Assembly (NCBI GenBank): GCA_964488685.1
Contig: CAZAVY010000006.1
Location: forward strand, 1-60,163
Origin: GCA-001735895 sp964488685
GTDB lineage: Bacteria > Pseudomonadota > Gammaproteobacteria > GCA-001735895
Direction of reading: 5' to 3'
DNA length: 60,163 bases
The notes under the pieces were generated by a model. That model was not told the origin of the DNA. It saw only the letters and a program-made list of their open reading frames with translations, and did no database searches. The first letter of the stretch is position 1. Every line of letters starts with the position of its first letter. Position numbers and translations under genes: made by a program. Shown here piece after piece: positions 34,335 through 43,515 of the stretch.

Positions 34335-34829
34335 TCAAAGGGTCAATGCTTTTTCACCGCGCAGGATGCCCATCGAACCGGAGCGCACTACTTCGACAAT
34401 ATTGTTTTCATGCAGGGCCTTGATGTAGGCATCGAGCTTGTCACCGGAACCGGTGAGCTCGATGCAAAAAGTGGTATCGGTGACATCGATAATGCGCGCC
34501 CGAAAAATATCAGACAAGCGTTTAACCTCGGCGCGTTGGGATTCTCCTTCAGACTTGACCTTGACGAACATCATTTCGCGTTCGATGAAATTACCTTCGG
34601 TGAAATCCTGTAGCTTGACCACGTCGACGAGTTTATTGAGTTGCTTGCTTATCTGTTCGATGATGCGATCGGAGCCTGTGGTGACTATGGTCATGCGCGA
34701 CAAAGTTAGATCTTCCGTGGTCGCCACGGTCAGTGATTCAATGTTGTATCCCCGCGCCGAAAACAAACCGGAAATTCGAGACAGTGCGCCAGCCTCGTTT
34801 TCGACCAGCAGCGAAATAATATGTCGCAT
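34335..34829 (-). CDS. ilvH: Acetolactate synthase small (regulatory) subunit
   Basis: The ACT-domain subunit that confers valine feedback inhibition on the catalytic subunit. The 164 residues start MRHIISLLVENEAGALSRIS, the typical ACT start, followed by GLFSARGYNIESLTV, and a second regulatory domain fills the C-terminal half. Its ATG overlaps the ilvB stop by one base (TAATG), so the two are translationally coupled. The length matches IlvH. Confidence 0.97.
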   Translation of the reverse strand: MRHIISLLVENEAGALSRISGLFSARGYNIESLTVATTEDLTLSRMTIVTTGSDRIIEQISKQLNKLVDVVKLQDFTEGNFIEREMMFVKVKSEGESQRAEVKRLSDIFRARIIDVTDTTFCIELTGSGDKLDAYIKALHENNIVEVVRSGSMGILRGEKALTL

Positions 34830-36580
34830 TAAACCAGTTCTCCTTTGGCCTTAATCAAGGCCTGCGCTTTTTGCTGCAGCGGGGAAATATCCATTTCGTT
34901 GTGCGCTTTACCGGCGGAGATCATCGGATAGACGTTAGCTTCCTGGTCGGTGATTATATCGAGAAAAACGGTCCTGTCCTTCAGTTTGAATGCCTCCTTC
35001 ATCGCATCGTGTAAATCATCAGGATGATCGACGCGGATACCGACGTGCCCGTAGGCTTCGGCCAGCTTGACAAAATCGGGCAGGGAATCCATGTAAACAT
35101 GGGAGTAACGTTTCTGGTAGAAAAACTCCTGCCATTGACGAACCATGCCAAGGTAGCGATTGTTCAGATTGATAATCTTTATCGGGGTGTTGTATTGCAG
35201 GCAGGTGGATAGCTCCTGGATACACATCTGGATACTGCCCTCTCCGGTTACACAGGCCACGTCTTTATCAGGGAAGGCCAGTTTGACACCCATTGCCGCG
35301 GGTAATCCGAATCCCATGGTGCCGAGACCACCGGAATTTATCCAGCGCCGCGGTTGGTCGAAGTGATAGAACTGTGCCGCGTACATCTGGTGTTGACCGA
35401 CATCCGAAGTAATATAAGCCTCGCCCCTGGTAACCTTGTAAAGTTCTTCGATAGCCGCCTGTGGCTGAATCAGATCCTTGGTTTTCTCATAAGCGAAACT
35501 TTTCTGAGCTTGCCACGATTTGATGGTTTTCCACCAGGCATCCAGCGCTTTCCGGTCGACTTTTTGTTTGGTTTTATCAAGTATCTTGAGCATTTCAGTC
35601 AGAACCTGCCCGGCGCCCCCTACGATCGGGATATCGGCATTGACGGTCTTCGAAATCGAGGCCGGATCGATATCGATGTGAATCACCTGGGCGTAGGGGC
35701 AGAATTTGCTGGTCACTCCGGTTATGCGATCATCGAAGCGGGCGCCGATACAGATTAATACATCGCATTCGTGCATCGCCATATTGGCTTCGTAAGTCCC
35801 ATGCATGCCGAGCATGCCAATAAACTGGGGATCGGTTCCGGGGAAAGCTCCCAGCCCCATCAAAGTCTGGGTAATCGGATATCCTAACTTAGCTACGAAG
35901 CTGCGCAGTTGTTCGGAGGCATTGTCCAAAATGATACCGCCGCCGGTGTAGATCATCGGTCGTTTGGCAGCGAGTAATAATTCCACCGCGCGTTTGATTT
36001 GGCGCGGGTGACCCTTGAAATTGGGGTTATACGAACGTAACTGGACCTTTTCCGGGTATTGGTAAGGGATTTTGATATGCGGTGCAGTTATGTCTTTTGG
36101 GATATCGATTACCACCGGTCCGGGCCGACCCGTGGTGGCGACATAAAAAGCTTTTTTGAGGGTCTCGGCCAGTTTATTCAGATCCTTGACGAGGAAGTTA
36201 TGTTTGACACAGGGGCGTGAAATGCCGACCGCGTCGACTTCCTGAAATGCATCGCTGCCAATGGCGTGGCTGGGAACCTGGCCGGTGATGACCACCAGTG
36301 GAATCGAGTCCATGTAGGCGGTGGCAATACCCGTTATCGCGTTGGTTGCACCTGGTCCTGATGTGACAAGGCAAACACCAGGTTTGCCGGTTGCACGTGC
36401 ATAACCATCAGCGGCATGGGTCGCACCCTGTTCATGGCGTACCAGAATGTGCTGTACATCATCCTGCTTCTGCAATGCATCGTAAATATGCAGTACCGCG
36501 CCACCCGGGTAGCCGAACAGGTGCTTGACACCTTCGTCTTTCAAAAACTGGATCAATATTTCAGAACCCGATAATTCCAC
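34829..36580 (-). CDS. ilvB: Acetolactate synthase large (catalytic) subunit
   Basis: A ThDP- and FAD-dependent enzyme making acetolactate or acetohydroxybutyrate. I chose the GTG at 36580 (583 residues, ELSGSEILIQFLKDEGV) because GAGG lies 5 bases upstream; a longer frame to 36634 adds unrelated residues. The activating Glu is in HEQGATHAADGYARATG, and the ThDP motif is GEGSIQMCIQELSTC up to NLNNRYLGM. It is the first gene of ilvB-ilvH-ilvC-pssA-leuA. No leader peptide rich in Val, Ile or Leu is seen upstream. Confidence 0.97.
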   Translation of the reverse strand: MELSGSEILIQFLKDEGVKHLFGYPGGAVLHIYDALQKQDDVQHILVRHEQGATHAADGYARATGKPGVCLVTSGPGATNAITGIATAYMDSIPLVVITGQVPSHAIGSDAFQEVDAVGISRPCVKHNFLVKDLNKLAETLKKAFYVATTGRPGPVVIDIPKDITAPHIKIPYQYPEKVQLRSYNPNFKGHPRQIKRAVELLLAAKRPMIYTGGGIILDNASEQLRSFVAKLGYPITQTLMGLGAFPGTDPQFIGMLGMHGTYEANMAMHECDVLICIGARFDDRITGVTSKFCPYAQVIHIDIDPASISKTVNADIPIVGGAGQVLTEMLKILDKTKQKVDRKALDAWWKTIKSWQAQKSFAYEKTKDLIQPQAAIEELYKVTRGEAYITSDVGQHQMYAAQFYHFDQPRRWINSGGLGTMGFGLPAAMGVKLAFPDKDVACVTGEGSIQMCIQELSTCLQYNTPIKIINLNNRYLGMVRQWQEFFYQKRYSHVYMDSLPDFVKLAEAYGHVGIRVDHPDDLHDAMKEAFKLKDRTVFLDIITDQEANVYPMISAGKAHNEMDISPLQQKAQALIKAKGELV

Positions 36581-36707
36581 GCCAACCTCGTATATCTCGT
36601 TTAATAAAAGCGTATTTGCAGACGCCAAACCCAAAATTTTATTATGGTTAAATTACAAATGCACTAACTAACAGCTTGGAATTATTGAAGAATGCAATAA
36701 AATCGGT

Positions 36708-36732
36708 AATTTCGGGGTAACCGACCGAAATT
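36708..36732 (-). terminator. Overlapping dyads between tusA and ilvB
   Basis: AATTTCGG and CCGAAATT form a perfect 8-bp stem with a 9-base loop. A second pairing, TCGGT (36703-36707) with ACCGA (36720-36724), overlaps it, so two alternative hairpins exist. On the minus strand the stem is followed by ACCGATTTTATT, a weak T-run. It may end tusA transcription or act in the ilvB leader. The remaining 36581-36801 sequence holds no gene. Confidence 0.35.
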
Positions 36733-36801
36733 ATCGATAAATTCTGCCTGAAATCGATTTAAACAGGAATTGGCAGCTGTTCGTGGTTAACCTGCCAGAC
36801 T

Positions 36802-37032
36802 TCAGATTTTCTTCAGTAAGAAAGTGAATTTCCCACCTTCTTCCGCCGAAGAAAGCAGAGGATTATTGGTCTGTTTGGAAAAGGCTTCGAAGTCTTTGAC
36901 TGAGCCCTGATCGGTTGAGATTACTTTCAGGACCTGTCCGCGTTCCATATCCACGAGCGATTTCTTGGCGCGCAGAATCGGCAGTGGGCAATTCAGTCCG
37001 GTAGCGTCGAGTTCACGATCAAAGTCGGGCAT
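36802..37032 (-). CDS. tusA: TusA-family sulfur carrier protein
   Basis: A 76-residue sulfurtransferase. The conserved Cys lies in the signature TGLNCPLPILRAKKSL (CPxP, near residue 15). It carries persulfide sulfur; in sulfur oxidisers TusA proteins feed cytoplasmic oxidation as well as tRNA thiolation. I chose ATG 37032, with GGAG 7 bases upstream, which drops 15 unrelated residues of the longer frame. A rhodanese gene lies 88 bases upstream on the same strand; rhodanese-TusA pairs are common in sulfur oxidisers, so a sulfur-relay role is likely. Confidence 0.92.
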   Translation of the reverse strand: MPDFDRELDATGLNCPLPILRAKKSLVDMERGQVLKVISTDQGSVKDFEAFSKQTNNPLLSSAEEGGKFTFLLKKI

Positions 37033-37120
37033 TGGAAATCTCCGTCTGTTGGTACGGTAATTATCGCAAAGCGGCATTTATATGCCAGTCATATTTCTTA
37101 AAGGGTTGATATTTATTAGA

Positions 37121-37465
37121 TCAGCCTATGACCTCGGGGGGTCGTGGATCCAACGAATGACCTCCCGAGACCCATTTGACCACGCCACCGCGCAAGCTGA
37201 TTACATTGTTAATACCCTGCTGGTTTAGAAAGCGACAAACTTGGGCTGAACGACTTCCGGTTCGACAATAAATAACAATTTGCCTGGATGATTCGGAGAA
37301 GTAATTAAGTTTAAGTGGTATCAGGTGCATGGCCAGCAATTTGGCATTTGGAAGTACGCCGTGCTCAATCTCCGCAGGAGTGCGGATATCGATCAAATCG
37401 AAACGATCTTTGGCGCGTAACATGCGGTGCAGATTTGAAACGCTTATCTCTTTTATTCGTGACAT
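37121..37465 (-). CDS. Single-domain rhodanese
   Basis: A 114-residue rhodanese domain without signal peptide. The active-site loop is YCRTGSRSAQ with the persulfide-forming Cys, and the domain starts with the DLIDIRTPAEIEHG motif. It probably transfers sulfur in the cytosol. It lies directly upstream of tusA and divergent from the M48 protease gene. The substrate is not known. Confidence 0.9.
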   Translation of the reverse strand: MSRIKEISVSNLHRMLRAKDRFDLIDIRTPAEIEHGVLPNAKLLAMHLIPLKLNYFSESSRQIVIYCRTGSRSAQVCRFLNQQGINNVISLRGGVVKWVSGGHSLDPRPPEVIG

Positions 37466-37520
37466 TTTTGGATGGACTTCGGGAACATTTACTATACGAC
37501 CAGGTCGATAATATTCTAAT

Positions 37521-38954
37521 ATGGATCAGTTTCCAATCGAACAAATTCACATGGTACAACCTTCCCGAAAAATTAAAAACGCCAGAATTTATCTGTGGCC
37601 GGGTATAGTTGCGCTTTTGTTTTCGGTAAACAGCGCCACAGTCGTGGCGAACTCGGAATTGCCGAGTCTGGGCGAAAACGCGCTTTTCAATATCGAACGG
37701 GAAACCCGGTTAGGTCGCTCGGTTTACGAAAAGCTGCTGGCCAGAGGATTGATCGAAACTCATCCGCTGCTGGATCGTTATATCAATGACCTCGGTTACA
37801 GGCTACTGGCGGGAATCGATAACCGGGTTCGTGAGTATCGATTCTTTATTATACGCGATGATTCGGTAAATGCATTTGCGCTGCCTGGCGGCTACATCGG
37901 AATCAACCGTGGGCTGATCGGGCATGCACGTACCCAGCATCAACTGGTATCGGTACTGGCCCATGAAATTGCCCATGTGCGCCTCAGGCATGGGCTCGAT
38001 TTGATGGAAAAGGGGCAATCAGCGAGCAATGCTACGATTTTAGCGATGATTGCCGGTCTTTTGCTTGGCGGCATAGATTCGCAGCTTGGTTCTGCGGTCC
38101 TATTTGGAAGCATTGCAGGCGGCCAGCAATCGATCGTAAATTTTACCCGCGAGAATGAATACGAGGCAGATCGGCTCGGGGTTCAGTTAATGCGGGATGC
38201 GCGTTTTGATCCCAATGGGATGGTCGAGTTTTTCACCATCATGGGTCAGCTTTCGGGTAGCACAGGGCTCGGCAATATCGAGTACTTGCGTACTCACCCG
38301 GTGAGTAACAACCGTATCGCGGAAGCGATAGGACGGGTTAAGAATCTACCCAGGGGCGGGAATCAGGTTGATGACTTTTTGTTATTCAAGGATTTTCTGC
38401 AATTTGTCAGTCACGATCATCTACCCGGCAAGGGGAGCATGTATCTACGAGCACTGGCGTCGATTCAGAATGCGAATTATATCAGCGCCGATAAAATACT
38501 CGGTGAATTGTACCTTCGCGACAATGAAAACATCTGGTACAGCATCGCTTTTGCGGAAAATCTGGAACACCTGGGCCGTGAAGGTGAAGCGGAGCTGGTT
38601 TATCGTCGCCTGCTTGATATTTTCCCCGGGGATTACGTGCTTTCGATGCGTCTGTTGCGGTTGCTGAGAATAGCCGGGCGAAGTCAGTCGGCCCTGGTGA
38701 TTGCAAGGCGGATAGAAAATCGATTCCCGGACAATCAGCAAATCTACTTTGAATTGTCGGAACTTTATCAATCGCTGAAACAACCGGCGCTGCGCCTGAT
38801 GGCCGAAGCGGAATTTCATCGTATCAACGGGAATCAGCGACAGGCGATAAAGCTCTACGATCAGGTGCTGGTATCACCGGATACCGATCTTGCCACCTTA
38901 TCCAAGGCCCGCGAAAAACGCCTGCTGCTGTTGGATGAAAAAGACCTCCAGTAG
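37521..38954 (+). CDS. Periplasmic M48 metalloprotease with TPR domain (BepA/YfgC-like)
   Basis: A 477-residue zinc protease that in E. coli (BepA) controls outer-membrane protein and LptD assembly. There is an N-terminal signal (hydrophobic 23-43), the HEIAH zinc site at 148-152 in VLAHEIAHVRLRHG, and the downstream glutamate in NEYEADRLG (212-220). The C-terminal 190 residues are TPR-like (GREGEAELVYRRLLDIFPGD). ATG 37521 is used; ATG 37551 is an alternative with a cleaner signal peptide. It is divergent from the rhodanese-tusA pair. Confidence 0.88.
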   Translation: MDQFPIEQIHMVQPSRKIKNARIYLWPGIVALLFSVNSATVVANSELPSLGENALFNIERETRLGRSVYEKLLARGLIETHPLLDRYINDLGYRLLAGIDNRVREYRFFIIRDDSVNAFALPGGYIGINRGLIGHARTQHQLVSVLAHEIAHVRLRHGLDLMEKGQSASNATILAMIAGLLLGGIDSQLGSAVLFGSIAGGQQSIVNFTRENEYEADRLGVQLMRDARFDPNGMVEFFTIMGQLSGSTGLGNIEYLRTHPVSNNRIAEAIGRVKNLPRGGNQVDDFLLFKDFLQFVSHDHLPGKGSMYLRALASIQNANYISADKILGELYLRDNENIWYSIAFAENLEHLGREGEAELVYRRLLDIFPGDYVLSMRLLRLLRIAGRSQSALVIARRIENRFPDNQQIYFELSELYQSLKQPALRLMAEAEFHRINGNQRQAIKLYDQVLVSPDTDLATLSKAREKRLLLLDEKDLQ

Positions 38955-39046
38955 TGCCAATATTTAACCGGGTTTAAGCTTTGGTGGTGGTTGCCGATAC
39001 CGATCGTATGATCCGGTATATTTCCTGTTGATAGCAGGTATTTCGC

Positions 39047-39490
39047 ATGAAACGAAGAACCCTGCTAAGAACGAGCCTTCAGCTCGGCTTATCTGCAATA
39101 TTGGTTCCTGGGAAAGCGATTGGTGCCTATCCCACCGGGGCGTTTCTGGCAACCGAGATACCGGAGGCATTACGCGAGGTTTTCGGCACCGCCGATATCG
39201 GGGAAAGCGTCAAGATTGAGATTCAAGCGCCGCATATAGCCAACGATGCAAACATGGTTCCGGTCAAGGTCATATCGGGTTTTTTAAATACCGAATCCAT
39301 TTCACTGGTGGTCGTTGGTAACAAATCGCCTTTTACAGCACACTTTAAATTCTACCAATCACAAAGTTTTGTGTCGACCCGCATCAGGATGGCGGATTCC
39401 AGCGACCTGCTGGTAATCGTTAAGGCTGATGGGGTGTTATATACCAATAAACGGCCGATTCGTGTCGCTGGCAACGGCTGCAGGGCATAA
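39047..39490 (+). CDS. soxY: Sulfur-carrier protein SoxY with variant C-terminal arm
   Basis: The periplasmic carrier that holds sulfur intermediates on a C-terminal cysteine during thiosulfate oxidation, in a complex with SoxZ. The 147 residues begin with an Arg-Arg motif and a hydrophobic stretch (MKRRTLLRTSLQLGLSAIL), a plausible Tat signal. The carrier Cys145 is third from the end, as in canonical SoxY, but the usual GGCGG is replaced by GNGCRA. The fold region is otherwise SoxY-like. soxZ follows 2 bases later. No soxA, soxX, soxB or soxCD is present here, so it may serve a partial Sox system. Confidence 0.85.
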   Translation: MKRRTLLRTSLQLGLSAILVPGKAIGAYPTGAFLATEIPEALREVFGTADIGESVKIEIQAPHIANDANMVPVKVISGFLNTESISLVVVGNKSPFTAHFKFYQSQSFVSTRIRMADSSDLLVIVKADGVLYTNKRPIRVAGNGCRA

Positions 39491-39492
39491 CT

Positions 39493-39804
39493 ATGGCGAC
39501 AACAGTGAAAATTCGTGCCTATGAAGTCGATGGCCAAGTGACGGTCAAGAGTATCATCAAGCATCCGATGGAATCCGGCCTCCGTAAAGTTAGGAAAACA
39601 GGTAAAAAAGTTTCCTCGCATTACATAAGAGAGGTCATTGTCAGTCGCAACAGTGGTATTGTCATGGAGGCTTTCTGGGGCAAATCGATTTCGAGAAACC
39701 CGTTTCTTTCATTCCAGATTCCTGGCCGCAAAGGTGATTTGATTACTATTTCCTGGCTCGACAACCGCGGCAATTCCGACTCGGCCACCGCCCGAGTCCG
39801 CTAG
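39493..39804 (+). CDS. soxZ: Sulfur-oxidation protein SoxZ
   Basis: The partner of SoxY; it has an immunoglobulin-like fold and no signal peptide, since it is carried across the membrane with SoxY by the Tat system. The 103 residues show the family layout: VKIRAYEVDGQVTVKSIIKH up front, PMESGLRKVRKTG, and the closing GDLITISWLDNRGNSDSA. It starts 2 bases after the soxY stop. The 224-base gap that follows (39805-40028) contains a fragment of a dispersed repeat (GTCGTTCCAGCGAAAGCGGG) and a weak A/T-rich dyad. Confidence 0.9.
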   Translation: MATTVKIRAYEVDGQVTVKSIIKHPMESGLRKVRKTGKKVSSHYIREVIVSRNSGIVMEAFWGKSISRNPFLSFQIPGRKGDLITISWLDNRGNSDSATARVR

Positions 39805-40037
39805 TCCGGCTAGCGACCCCACGATACAAGGAGTCAGCCGGGGTACATCTGAGTCGTTCCAGCGAAAGCGGGTATCTTACCAGTCCTTCGCACCCACGGT
39901 AACCGGCGTGCGGGCGTTAACAGGATCAGGGCAACCCGGTATGATATATGTGAGTAGATAAGCCAGATAGGGATTAAAAAATCCTCATTCGGTTTTTTAT
40001 TCTTGTTAGAATCCGCAAACATTTTAGAGTGATCGAC

Positions 40038-41369
40038 ATGTATATCAATTTCCAGGCGCTGGGCTGCCGGCTCAACGAAGCCGAACTTGAATCCTGGGCC
40101 AGTCAATTCATGAAGCTTGGACACCAGGTAACGACCGATGCTGATGAGGCGGACGTCGTGGTGTTCAATTCCTGTGCGGTTACCGCGCAGGCGGATCGCA
40201 AATCGCGTCAGCAAATAGGGCGATTGCATCGTAAAAATCCGCGCGCCCGGTTGGTGGTTACCGGCTGCCATGCCAGTTTGAATCCTGATGTGGTTAAAGA
40301 CTATCTTGGTGTTGATCTGGTAGTTGACAACCTACAAAAAGAGCACTTGGTCGATCAAACTCTGGAATGGGTGAGTGCCCAAAGCGAGTTTGATTCGTCT
40401 GCCAAACCCCCGCCTGGCGATTCTCCTAACGCACTTCTGCTGCGAGGTCGTCACCGCGGATTTATCAAGATACAGGATGGCTGTCGTTACCGATGTACCT
40501 ATTGTATCGTCACCATTGCAAGAGGTGCCGAGCGTAGCCGTAGCGCAGTCGAAATCCTGGACGAAATCAATGCTTTACATCGACAGGGCGTGCAGGAAAT
40601 CGCGCTCACGGGGGTACATGTCGGTGGCTATGGCAGTGATATCGATTCCAGTCTGTACCGCTTACTCAACCAGATTCTGGAAGGCAGCGAAATTCCGCGT
40701 ATTCGGCTTGCCTCGGTCGAACCCTGGGATCTGCCTGATAATTTTTTTGAATTGTTCCATAACCCGCGTCTGATGCCGCATATGCACCTGCCGATTCAAA
40801 GTGGTTGCGACTCGGTGTTGCGGCGGATGGCGCGCCGTTGTAAAACCGTGGAGTTCGAGCGCCTGGTCGACAAGTTGCGAAATGCGATTCCGCTTTTCAA
40901 TGTGACGACGGACCTGATAACCGGTTTTCCGGGTGAAACCGAGCAGGAATGGCGACGGACTGTGAAATTTGTCGAAAATACCGGATTCGGACATATTCAC
41001 ATCTTTCCCTTCTCGGCGCGGGATGGCACCAAGGCAGCCCGGTTACCGGAGCAGGTGGGAAGCGCAACCAGGAAGGCGCGTAGTCGTGAAATGCATATTG
41101 TGGCGGCGGAATTGAAGCGCCAGGCATTAAAGCAACATCTGGGTACCCGCGCAGCGGTATTGTGGGAACAACAGATCAATAGCTATCTCGGTCAGTGGCT
41201 AGGTTACACACCCCATTATCACAAGATTACCTCGACAAGACCGGATATTAGCGCCTCCAGTATCAGTGAAGTCAGCATCGATTCGATATCGGCCAATGGG
41301 TCCATGCTCAGCAACAATGAAGCCCAGCCCCAGGTCGCGGTCGCCGACATCGGAATGTCTGGTGCGTGA
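40038..41369 (+). CDS. mtaB: tRNA methylthiotransferase MtaB
   Basis: A radical-SAM methylthiotransferase that makes ms2t6A at position 37 of ANN-decoding tRNAs. The N-terminal UPF0004 domain carries GCRLNEAE, NSCAVTAQADRKSRQ and TGCHASLNP, each with a cluster Cys. The radical-SAM motif is CRYRCTYC. A C-terminal TRAM-like segment is short and less clear. The start is ATG 40038 (443 residues); GTG 40029 is possible. Its last 8 bases overlap kdkA. MtaB is common in Firmicutes and scattered in Proteobacteria; E. coli lacks it. Confidence 0.9.
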   Translation: MYINFQALGCRLNEAELESWASQFMKLGHQVTTDADEADVVVFNSCAVTAQADRKSRQQIGRLHRKNPRARLVVTGCHASLNPDVVKDYLGVDLVVDNLQKEHLVDQTLEWVSAQSEFDSSAKPPPGDSPNALLLRGRHRGFIKIQDGCRYRCTYCIVTIARGAERSRSAVEILDEINALHRQGVQEIALTGVHVGGYGSDIDSSLYRLLNQILEGSEIPRIRLASVEPWDLPDNFFELFHNPRLMPHMHLPIQSGCDSVLRRMARRCKTVEFERLVDKLRNAIPLFNVTTDLITGFPGETEQEWRRTVKFVENTGFGHIHIFPFSARDGTKAARLPEQVGSATRKARSREMHIVAAELKRQALKQHLGTRAAVLWEQQINSYLGQWLGYTPHYHKITSTRPDISASSISEVSIDSISANGSMLSNNEAQPQVAVADIGMSGA

Positions 41370-42066
41370 AACCAGGTCATCGAAGGGTTATATCCTGCAG
41401 CAACAGGATTGCGCATGGGAGTTTAAGGATGAGCATTTTGAAACCGGTTATTGGCGGCAAAGGCCAGGCTTCCAGGCAACCATCGGTGGGCGCGGCGGAA
41501 GTAGTTTGATCGATATAGACGGCAGCAAAGCCGTTCTGCGCCGGTATCATCGCGGTGGTGTGATTGGCAAACTGCTCAGCGATCAATACCTGTGGATGGG
41601 TAGAGCGCTGACCCGACCCTGGCGGGAATGTAATATCCTGCTGCGCGCAGGTAACGCCGGGTTACCGGTGCCCGAGCCGATCGCTGCCTGTGTCAGTTAT
41701 TCCGGTCTATGGTATCGGGCAGCATTGATCACGGCTTATCTTGAAGATACCGAAATGCTGACACAACGCCTCGAGCGCGGGAAACTTCAGCCGGATTGCT
41801 GGCACAACCTGGGTTTGCTGGTCAAACGGATGCATGTCGCGGGCATACGACACGCCGACCTCACTTCCGACAATGTGCTGATCGATTCGCTGGATCGCTT
41901 TTACCTGGTTGATTTTGACCGGGCTCGGGTAATGAACCGTATCGATGACTGGCAATGGCGACCGCTTTACCGCTTCCAGCGATCGATCGACAAGCGCAGC
42001 CAGAAGTTGAACCTCTGTTACGGGGAAGACGACTGGCAGGCCCTGATGGATGGCTACCAATCCTGA
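41362..42066 (+). CDS. kdkA: 3-deoxy-D-manno-octulosonic acid kinase
   Basis: A cytosolic or membrane-associated kinase that phosphorylates a Kdo residue of lipid A precursors. From GTG 41362 it has 234 residues, close to the family length. The kinase signatures are IRHADLTSDNVLID (catalytic loop) and LVDFDRAR (metal-binding Asp). The longer frame from 41266 only shadows the mtaB end. It overlaps mtaB by 8 bp. It converges on waaA, which makes the Kdo acceptor, so the LPS core genes face each other here. Confidence 0.9.
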   Translation: MRETRSSKGYILQQQDCAWEFKDEHFETGYWRQRPGFQATIGGRGGSSLIDIDGSKAVLRRYHRGGVIGKLLSDQYLWMGRALTRPWRECNILLRAGNAGLPVPEPIAACVSYSGLWYRAALITAYLEDTEMLTQRLERGKLQPDCWHNLGLLVKRMHVAGIRHADLTSDNVLIDSLDRFYLVDFDRARVMNRIDDWQWRPLYRFQRSIDKRSQKLNLCYGEDDWQALMDGYQS

Positions 42067-42200
42067 TAGCAGCGCTAGGGCCGCCTTATTTCGAGTCACG
42101 CAGCCCTGAAAAACAGGTTCCACCCACGCAAGCCCGCGTCTAATCGTGAACAACATCAGGACAGCCAGATAGATCCGGCTGAGTCATCCCCCCCATCACT

Positions 42201-42260
42201 GGGATTAACCAAAAATTTGATAGGTAAATACCATATTTGGTGTATTCCCGGAATTCCGGG
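42201..42260. terminator. Convergent intergenic dyads between kdkA and waaA
   Basis: GGGATTAACCAAAAAT (from 42201) pairs imperfectly with ATATTTGGTGTATTCCC (to 42249), enclosing a GGT/ACC stem. Directly after it lies a perfect 14-bp palindrome, CCCGGAATTCCGGG (42247-42260). Placed between two converging genes, this probably serves as a bidirectional transcription stop, though long T-runs are missing. Confidence 0.45.
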
Positions 42261-42273
42261 TGAGAAATTCGGG

Positions 42274-43515
42274 TTAGAGGTGATTTACAATAGTGGCCAT
42301 GTATTGCTGAATCATGTCCGGTTGGCGTGCGAGTCTGGATTGCGCTTCGATCCCGAGGGCTTTTGTCTGCGAAGGATTTGCAAGCAGCTTAACAATGGTA
42401 CCCCAGCAGGCGTCCATATTTTCAACTTGCAAGACCCCTTTTTGCACACCCAGCATTTCGATATCATCGGCTACGTTGTCGTCTGATGGACCGGTAATAA
42501 TGGCGCAACCGAGACTGGCGGGTTCGATCAGGTTGTGGCCTCCGGTTGTATCGAATGATCCACCCATAATAACGATCCGCGCATAGGCCATAAGCGACTG
42601 CAGCTCACCGAGCGTATCGGCCAGGTAAATCTCGGTGTGCCGCTCAATCGGTTGAGCTTTACTACGCACCGAATAGCTCATCCCGAGATCTCCAATTTGA
42701 GTTTGAATCGAAGCACTGCGGTGCGGATGCCGCGGTGCGATAACTATCAGCTGATGTTTTAATTCATCGGGGCGCGTTTGCAGAAATTGCAGTTCTTCGC
42801 CGGAGTGACTGGATGCCAGGATCAGGTAGTCGCGGTCGATCAGTCGAGTCCGGTGTCGTGAAATGCTGCGACGTGATTTGAGATTACCGACAATCCTGAT
42901 GCGATCCTGGTTTGCACCCATGCTTAAAAGGGCATCCTGATCTTGACGGTTGCGGGCCAGTAGCCGGTTGAAATACGCCAGTGTTGTCGACATCAGGCCG
43001 CGCACGAATTTTCCGGTGTTTAGCGATTTCTGCGATAGTCGGGCGTTGACAAGGATCAGGTCTATGTCGCGACGGCGAGCCTGGTACAGTAGTTCAGGCC
43101 AGAGTTCGGTTTCCATAACCAGACCGAGCTTGATGCTATGTTGCCTGAAAAACATCCGGCAATGCCAGAAATGGTCAACCGGGATGACGCCACTGGTTAC
43201 CGAGTCGGCAAATCCATTTCGAATTGCCCTGTAGCCGGTTGCGGTAAAGCTGGTGAATAAAATATGTTCGCCCTGTTGCATCATGGCGTGCACCAACGGA
43301 GTAACGGCGTGGACTTCGCCTACCGAGGACGCGTGCACCCATACCCGCATTTTGTTGTCGGCGGCAAAGCCGAAGAATCGCATCGACAGGTATGGTTTGA
43401 AATCGTGTTTAAGGCCGTGTTTTAGCGCGTGCAGAATCCAGAAAAGATACAGCGGTATCGCCAACAGGCGATATCGGAAACCCGGAGGTCGTAGATTTAA
43501 TTTTTGCCTGTTCAC
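42274..43515 (-). CDS. waaA: 3-deoxy-D-manno-octulosonic acid transferase
   Basis: The inner-membrane glycosyltransferase (GT30) that adds Kdo to lipid IVA. The 413 residues begin with a hydrophobic anchor (RLLAIPLYLFWILHALKHG), then the conserved VWVHASSVGEVHAVTPLV, METELWPELLYQARRRDI and the C-terminal GGSFDTTGGHNLIEPASLG block. The start is GTG at 43515, overlapping the acyltransferase stop by 4 bases (GTGA). Whether it adds one or two Kdo cannot be read off; the presence of kdkA fits a single phosphorylated Kdo, as in Haemophilus. Confidence 0.95.
   Translation of the reverse strand: MNRQKLNLRPPGFRYRLLAIPLYLFWILHALKHGLKHDFKPYLSMRFFGFAADNKMRVWVHASSVGEVHAVTPLVHAMMQQGEHILFTSFTATGYRAIRNGFADSVTSGVIPVDHFWHCRMFFRQHSIKLGLVMETELWPELLYQARRRDIDLILVNARLSQKSLNTGKFVRGLMSTTLAYFNRLLARNRQDQDALLSMGANQDRIRIVGNLKSRRSISRHRTRLIDRDYLILASSHSGEELQFLQTRPDELKHQLIVIAPRHPHRSASIQTQIGDLGMSYSVRSKAQPIERHTEIYLADTLGELQSLMAYARIVIMGGSFDTTGGHNLIEPASLGCAIITGPSDDNVADDIEMLGVQKGVLQVENMDACWGTIVKLLANPSQTKALGIEAQSRLARQPDMIQQYMATIVNHL

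Noticed and set aside
39850..39875. Fragment of the common TTCCAGCGAAAGC repeat after soxZ
   Set aside because: Only one arm is present, with no inverted partner in the window. Not enough for a separate feature.
39976..39997. A-rich/T-rich dyad before mtaB as a terminator
   Set aside because: The GC part of the stem is only two base pairs with a bulge, too weak to call.
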